From positions 5,513,371 through 5,577,370 of the forward strand of contig CM074185.1 in NCBI GenBank assembly GCA_037179385.1: a DNA stretch of 64,000 nucleotides. Reading direction: 5' to 3'. Each line of letters opens with the position of its first letter. Position 1 is the stretch's first letter. This DNA comes from Holothuria scabra (Eukaryota; Echinodermata; Holothuroidea; Aspidochirotida; Holothuriidae). Made by a program: the position numbers and the translations under genes. The notes under the pieces were generated by a model. It was not told the origin of the DNA. It searched no databases and was given only the letters and a program-made list of their open reading frames with translations. Of the stretch, positions 58,884 through 64,000 are shown piece by piece.

Positions 58884-60057
58884 GTCGGGAGCCAGTACAA
58901 AGGCATAGGAACTTCCAAATTTTCGTTTTAAATGCTTTGAAATGAGCAGGTTTCCATTTTATTGATCAAGCGATAGGAAAGTTGTATCAGCTGATTTTTT
59001 CCGACCAGTATGCTGGCGTGTTAGATTAGCGCCGGGCGATAAAGAATTTTCTTCCTCAAGTAGTTCATACGAGGAAGGGGGAGGGAAAATAGTGCTTTGG
59101 GTGGTGGGAGATTTAATTTACTTTAAAAATTTCAGGTACTGTTATGGGGAAAAACAGAGATTTTTTCCATCTTATATTTTGTGTTAGGGGGTTGAGGCAA
59201 CATATTTTACGATGTACCCAACGGTTAATTACAAAATTCTCTTTTTATTCGCATAATTAAACATTAAATGATTGAATGATGAGAGGTAGTGAACATGGCA
59301 ATTTATGTAAAGATTTCTCGAAACTGAAACGGTTAACCATTTTTGCACAATGAAAGTTTCCTTTAAAAAGAGAGATCTTCTATTTGCACGATCAACCCTC
59401 GACATACATTGAAATAGTGTGGAGGTCTATGGTTAATCGTGGTGAGGTCAATGGTAAACCATGGCGCTAATTATATATTCTAAGTAATATAATAGGGAGC
59501 AGTGACGAGGTCTACATTGGGATGATGAATAAATTAAACATTATAAAGCCCACTTTGGGGTTTTCTGTAGCAGTTCGGTTTAAAAAAAAATTTAAAAAGC
59601 CGCGTTTGGTCTGTTATTTAGCTAGTATATCCGTTCTCTTCCTCCCCTGAAGACTGTTTTGCCCCCCCCCCCCCCACTCAAGAAATATTTCTCGCCTGAA
59701 AGCTTTCCCTCCCCCCTTCGGTACCCTGCAGCAACGGGTCTTCTGAATATATTTATGACAAAACTGACGACGTTAAACCACCCATGGGTACCTTATTTTG
59801 ATCACTTCCCTGTCCTGGTTAGAAAGACCGAATATGGACAGACGTCCGTAATGCGTAATACGTTTCATTTCTTCCCGTGAAATATTCAAAAGCCGCTTTT
59901 CTTGTCTTGTCATGCAGCAATTGTTCTTCATAATGCTTACACATTGACATTTGTCATCGAATCACTCCTACCAAAATACACAACTTTAATTCATCAACTG
60001 TCTTAACGTTTCCAAGGATCGAAAACTTCTTCATATACATTTGTACAGGCTTCCAAC

Positions 60058-60208
60058 AATCCTCGACAAAAATGATGGGACAAAAACAAGCAATGGACGG
60101 ATCACCATCCCCCACTCCCCATTCAATGTTGCGGAAGCCCAAAGCGTCCTGAAACTTCAACATTGATACGGGAAGCGGGGTTTGTCCCATGTACTTTTGT
60201 CGAGGATT
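60058..60208. mobile_element. 150-bp MITE, copy 2
   Basis: Left ATCCTCGACAAAAATGATGG, right CCATGTACTTTTGTCGAGGA, inverted repeats in the same orientation as copy 1 about 1.3 kb upstream. Confidence 0.7.
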
Positions 60209-61560
60209 GTAGATCGATACAGGAATCATTCTCAAATGGGATACCATTTTGTGAGATAAGCAAGCATGTGTACTTTGGACACAGTTTTGATTCAACCATG
60301 TAGTGTTTCCTAATGTCATATCCTAGGCCTTACTGAAATTGACATTTTCAAAGATAGTCTTTGTACTGGCCATTGCTTGGAACAACTTTAAAGTTATTTG
60401 AGGCACTGTTAAAAAGTTTTATTAAAAGAAAAATTCCTTTGAACTGGACTAAAGTAACTACTAAGAGCTCATGAGGAAGGCCCCCAAAAAGAAAATTACG
60501 AAGCAACCTTTGAATCCCGTCTTCATGTTGTAGTTCAAACCAATCATCTTTAAATGTACTCTGTACAAATCGTAAGTATTGTTCAGTTTTTCTCTTTTAG
60601 AAGTCCTCAAATGTTTTAGAGTAGCACCCTCAGTAGCTTTGCTCCTCGACCTCACCAGTTGCCCTTTAATCCGCTGATTGTTTCTATCACTGTTCTCCTA
60701 CTTTTCTTTTCACCCATGTAACAAAATTTCTGCAGTATCCTTAGAAAATAAACACTTATAAACAAAAATGTCTTTTTATCTTGAAGATGGAAGGTGAAAC
60801 TATACAATTCGTAATAAAACAAATAGAAAGGATTTTGAAGAAAATATTGGCACTATACCTTCTCTTTTCTACTTCTCATGCTGGTATTTGATATCAATGG
60901 ATAAGCTAAGAGCGTTTTCAAATTTCGTGAATGTATTTTCCAATACAATACTGTTAACGGCATCCGCCCAAAATTTTAATTTCAAACAACTAAGTCTTAC
61001 AAACATCGTTTTGTGTTTATTCAAAATACTTTCTGTTTCTCTCTTACAAAGCTATCATCAGAAACTTTGTATTTAAAATGAAAAGCGAAACGTCATTTTT
61101 ATTTTTTATTTCTATCGTGTGTGAGCCTAAATGCGCAATGGAAGTTCATTAAGAGTTATTTTATGTACCTTTCTGTGCATTGCAAGCTAAAGATGGTGTA
61201 TCCCAAAAAGGTAAAAGATCAAATGTTTCAATAATTGTTTTTAAAATTCCATAATAGGAACATGTATCCTTCATTTGGGTGGTGCATGGAGATGAAAAGG
61301 TAACTGAGTCGCATGTCGTATATTATGTTGAACATTGAAGTATATATAAGGGACTGTATAACCCCAAACATTCTTCTTGGTGCAAGCTAAATGTGGAATT
61401 TATCTCACACCGTCTGTTTTTCCAAACGATGAAATGATGTTGAATGATCTCATCAAAACCTTAGCACATCTTTGTAGTCTGGTTATTTCGTTCCCATGAC
61501 ACAACATTCATAAATGAAACCCATGAAAGCAATGTTTATTTACTTTCTTTCCGCCTTCAG

Positions 61561-61752
61561 TTCCATGTGATCATGAAGCCTTGCTAAATGGTGAAGTCGC
61601 CTATACACTAGACGGTGATGAGCGCCCTCTACCAGTGCATGGTGTTATTAGAACGTATAATTGCAACAGTGGTTTTATTATCATGAACGATGAAGAACTC
61701 TCTGCATGTGATGCTGGTACTTGGACAAGAAGACTGCCAGCTTGCAATGAAA
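61561..61752 (+). CDS. Exon 14: CCP module 11
   Basis: 64-codon phase 1-1 exon (acceptor CTTCAG, donor GTACGA, which is weak). It encodes PCDHEALLNGEVAY, RTYNCNSGFIIMN, SACDAGTWTRRLPAC. Four cysteines; the LPxC ending and the NGxxAY start group it with exons 6 and 7. Confidence 0.8.
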
Positions 61753-61984
61753 GTACGATAAATCGAACAATGTATCTCACGATATGCCACACAATTACAC
61801 TTCAGACAAGCTGAAGAGGGCATCCCAAACTCTCTACAAATATTGAAATTCCTTTTTATGAAGCGTACACATTTCTAGAGACGGAAGAAATTCAGCCTTA
61901 TACAAAAGATTCCTGACCCTAAAGAATGAAGATTGTTTGTTAAGTTGATCAAATTTGAAATAAGTGAAGCACTGGAGGGGCGAT

Positions 61985-62125
61985 GCGCACTGATTAACAA
62001 GAAATTGCCTAACTGGCTCACCCTAGCCCTTATTCATTATACTCTAAGCCTATCAAAGAATACAGTCGAGTCGACACAATACAATGGCGACGACTAATCA
62101 AGAAATACCTTGTTAAACAGTGCGC
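61985..62125. mobile_element. Short MITE, copy 2 (ACTGTTTAACAAG termini)
   Basis: Inverted relative of 26764-26903. The right end CCTTGTTAAACAGTGCGC is well conserved; the left end GCGCACTGATTAACAAGA has one change. Confidence 0.65.
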
Positions 62126-62432
62126 ATCAACCGCCAATCGAAGTGGTCGAATCGTTTTGGCGCCACATTGCCCTAACTAAACATTTATTCTCACATCTAC
62201 GCCTGCTATGCATTCAGTGTCCCTTTCTTGCCCTTGGAATAGTGTTGTTGAATATTTTAAAAGCATGTTGCTGCCCATATGCTCTCCTTTGCTAACTATA
62301 CCAGTGAGTCACAACAAGAAGAAAGCCGTGGCTTCCCCCGACTTAAGAAAATTGATAAGAAACTGAGCCGTTAAACATCATGTAACGTAATAATTAACCG
62401 ACCTCAGCTATTGATATTCTTTGCTTATCTAG

Positions 62433-62641
62433 GACGGTGTTATACGAATGATCTACTCAGTAGTGATTGGGATATCGAATACAATTATCAAGGACAACGC
62501 GATAACTTAGCAGAAGAGATGAAATCATCAGGAACAGTAGCTAGATTTACTCTGTAGTCACTTGGGATACGAAATTGTCGGCCTAAGTACTAGAACCTGT
62601 AGACAAGGACGATGGAGTGGACAAAATCCCTCATGTGTAAG
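62433..62641 (+). CDS. Exon 15: CCP module 12, with single-base frameshift, ending at an assembly gap
   Basis: Acceptor TATCTAG, phase 1. It encodes RCYTNDLLSSDWDI, then TVARFTL followed by an in-frame TAG. One base further on, the frame gives CSHLGYEIVGLSTR, TCRQGRWSGQNPSCV, completing a normal CCP. One extra base near 62553-62555 explains the break. The exon end is lost in the N run at 62642, but bases after the gap (62742-62751) encode CVR and run into a consensus donor GTAAGT. Confidence 0.7.
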
Positions 62642-62741
62642 NNNNNNNNNNNNNNNNNNNNNNNNNNNNNNNNNNNNNNNNNNNNNNNNNNNNNNNNNNN
62701 NNNNNNNNNNNNNNNNNNNNNNNNNNNNNNNNNNNNNNNNN
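62642..62741. other. Assembly gap (100 N)
   Basis: Exactly 100 N, a conventional placeholder for a gap of unknown size. The left edge ends TCATGTGTAAG and the right edge starts TGCGTGAGG; both encode Cys-Val-Arg. They may be the same exon end represented twice or the ends of two duplicated CCP exons. Confidence 0.95.
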
Positions 62742-62751
62742 TGCGTGAGGA
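62742..62751 (+). CDS. 3' end of CCP exon 15 (or of a hidden duplicate)
   Basis: Three codons (Cys-Val-Arg) plus one base before donor GTAAGT at 62752, in the phase expected for a CCP exon. The rest of the exon is in the gap or to its left. Confidence 0.55.
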
Positions 62752-63362
62752 GTAAGTAAAGTTAAACTAACGTTATACTAATAATAGGATTTTGCATGGT
62801 AAGATGAATATTTAGAAGTGAAATTATGATCCCATAACAATTAGACTTTGGGAATTGCCTGGCTGCGCGTAAACTTTCAAAACGTGAAAAGTTCTTCTGT
62901 CCATCCACCAGGACACCAGGACGCAAAAAGTTCCAAAATTTAATGTTTTCAAGTTTCCTAACAAGAAACACTCACAACAGAGACACGTAAAATAAATGTC
63001 CTACTCAAGTATTTCCTGCAGTTCATTACACGTTTTCCCTTTACTCGTCTCCTTTTCTTTCTCACTATCTTTTGGTTTATCTTTCAATAATTTCATTCAT
63101 TTTTTTCCACTGATATGAAATTACAAGTGAAAATACGACAATTTGGGTGGACGTTGATCCTCCTTTTAGTTTTTTCTTCGCTTTTTGGATTCTATTCCTC
63201 ACAGCAGGGAGCTAGAGAAGGGGAAATAACGTTCTATAGTATTGCTGTAATGCATCAAATTCTTATCTCATTGCTTCGATTAGCAAGGATAAGTGAGGCA
63301 TATCGAAATTCAAGTGAAGAGACGTATACCTTACACCATACTTGTTAAAATTTTGTTGCCAG

Positions 63363-63660
63363 CTATCAAGCAAAATTGTGAAATTTATGTCATTCGACGC
63401 TATCCAAGACACGACATATCTTTTCATTTGGAGACAGCAACAATTTTTCCTACAAATTGCTTCAAAAGTTTTGGTTTTTCATCCAATGTCGTAATTAGAG
63501 ATCAATGGTTAAAACGTTTTTTTCCTGTCGTGCTGCAGAAATTCGAATAAGCTTCGCCACTGGCGGAAGCAAACCTTCCAATCAAAGGATATACAGAGGT
63601 TTTGCATTCAGGCGTGCCACATTCCGTACCTACTTTGACTATGAAACGGAAACCGAATAG
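63363..63660 (+). CDS. Last exon: CUB-like C-terminal segment, with homopolymer frameshift
   Basis: Acceptor TTGCCAG, phase 1. It encodes IKQNCEIYVIRRYPRHDISF, then TIFPTNC and SSNVVIRDQW. This resembles the C-x-x-x-I ... I-x-F ... C ... V-x-I-x-D pattern of CUB domains. After a T7 run near 63518 the frame is off by one; the next frame continues EIRISFATGGSKPSN and YRGFAFRRATF, like the final CUB strands, to a stop at 63658. One missing T explains the break; the exon would then be 299 bases, exactly phase-consistent. The usual first half of CUB and one cysteine are missing, so the assignment is tentative. Confidence 0.45.
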
Positions 63661-64000
63661 TTACTGGGTGTTAACAATGGGGATTAAAATTTGAACGAAA
63701 CTAGGCAGTGATAGCTAGGCGTTGGCGGGCAAGTAGGAAGGCAGTTTGCTCCGAGTCATTGAGAAAGAAGTATGTACGGCTTGAACTGGGAAGGAAGTCT
63801 CGAAAGTTTACAGTTGTTGCGGCAGGATTAGTCTGGGGACGAGAAGTTTGAGTGACTTGTTAAATATCCTCGGGAGGCAGCACTTAGTAATACTAATGTA
63901 CGTGAGGCTCTGGAGAGCCACCGTTAATTTGGAGAGCTTCCACGAGTTGCCGAGAGAGGGAGATAGAGAGAGATGGGCGTGTATGGCCCAAGACCTTAGG
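63661..64000. other. 3' flank or 3' UTR
   Basis: 340 bp to the window edge. No AATAAA signal, exon or repeat recognised; the poly(A) site is probably outside the window. Confidence 0.4.

Larger units (their letters stand above)
56965..61560 (+). other. Intron 13 (4.6 kb)
   Basis: Contains hAT-related words (57180-57480, including GGCGCGTAGCGTAGA), C-runs at 58085 and 59659, and two copies of a 150-bp MITE (58729-58883, 60058-60208). No exon seen. Confidence 0.5.

Noticed and set aside
63115..63348. Signal-peptide-like frame (WTLILLLVFSSLFGFY)
   Set aside because: It lies in the intron just upstream of the last exon, in another frame, with no supported exon borders.
63363..63530. Separate two-exon CUB structure with an intron ending at CTGCAG (63539)
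   Set aside because: The only phase-compatible donor would give an intron of about 22 bases, too short; a single missing T in a T7 run explains the frame change better.

Overview
The window is animal nuclear DNA: AT-rich, with long introns, GT-AG splice signals, many degenerate transposons and (AT)n microsatellites, and no bacterial-type gene layout. The CCP-rich secreted protein, the abundant Penelope-like elements and the general base composition suggest a marine invertebrate deuterostome, most likely an echinoderm. That assignment is an inference.

I see one real gene, on the plus strand, filling nearly the whole window (TATA box near 2883, stop codon at 63658-63660). I assembled it from splice signals and reading frame. 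A short signal-peptide exon (3027-3084) is followed by two copies of an exon pair, each an 8-cysteine WAP-like module plus a CCP/sushi module (10445-10588 with 12575-12763, and 13199-13339 with 13943-14149). Ten more single-exon CCP modules follow, then a C-terminal exon that looks like part of a CUB domain (63363-63660). Every internal intron is phase 1, so all modules are symmetrical 1-1 exons. The product would be a secreted protein of about 1,000 residues with 12 CCPs. Complement-like, lectin-partner or adhesion roles fit the architecture, but no specific function can be read from it. Three of the last six coding exons carry single-base frameshifts, and a 100-N assembly gap lies beside one of them. 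Either the assembly has indel errors here or the 3' end of this copy is decaying.

The introns are packed with mobile DNA. Introns 1, 7 and 11 hold at least seven fragments of several Penelope-like retroelement (PLE) lineages, with reverse transcriptase and GIY-YIG endonuclease pieces. With the PLE fragments of introns 1 and 7 lie hammerhead ribozymes: three look structurally complete (20732-20771 plus, 20239-20292 minus, 24556-24613 plus), one is plausible but weak (21562-21600), and at least four are mutated relics. DNA transposons are recognised by inverted repeats and target duplications: a Harbinger-like element (3534-4264), a Tc1/mariner-like element (14964-16170), nested hAT-like elements (17700-19645), a hAT-like MITE with a perfect 8-bp duplication (28542-28810), several MITE families, a 381-bp foldback, and a 7.4-kb inverted-repeat element (35675-43068) inserted in a poly(A)-tailed dispersed repeat. 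There are two tRNA-derived SINE-like families, one of them in a 311-bp tandem array.

Layout: 1-2880 upstream flank with one dispersed repeat; 2883-3084 promoter and first exon; 3085-10444 repeat-rich intron 1; 10445-16862 dense exon cluster; 16863-27445 intron 7 (PLE, ribozyme, hAT and SINE cluster); 27446-27628 CCP5; 27629-45309 intron 8 (7.4-kb transposon); 45310-63660 remaining exons; 63661-64000 3' flank.
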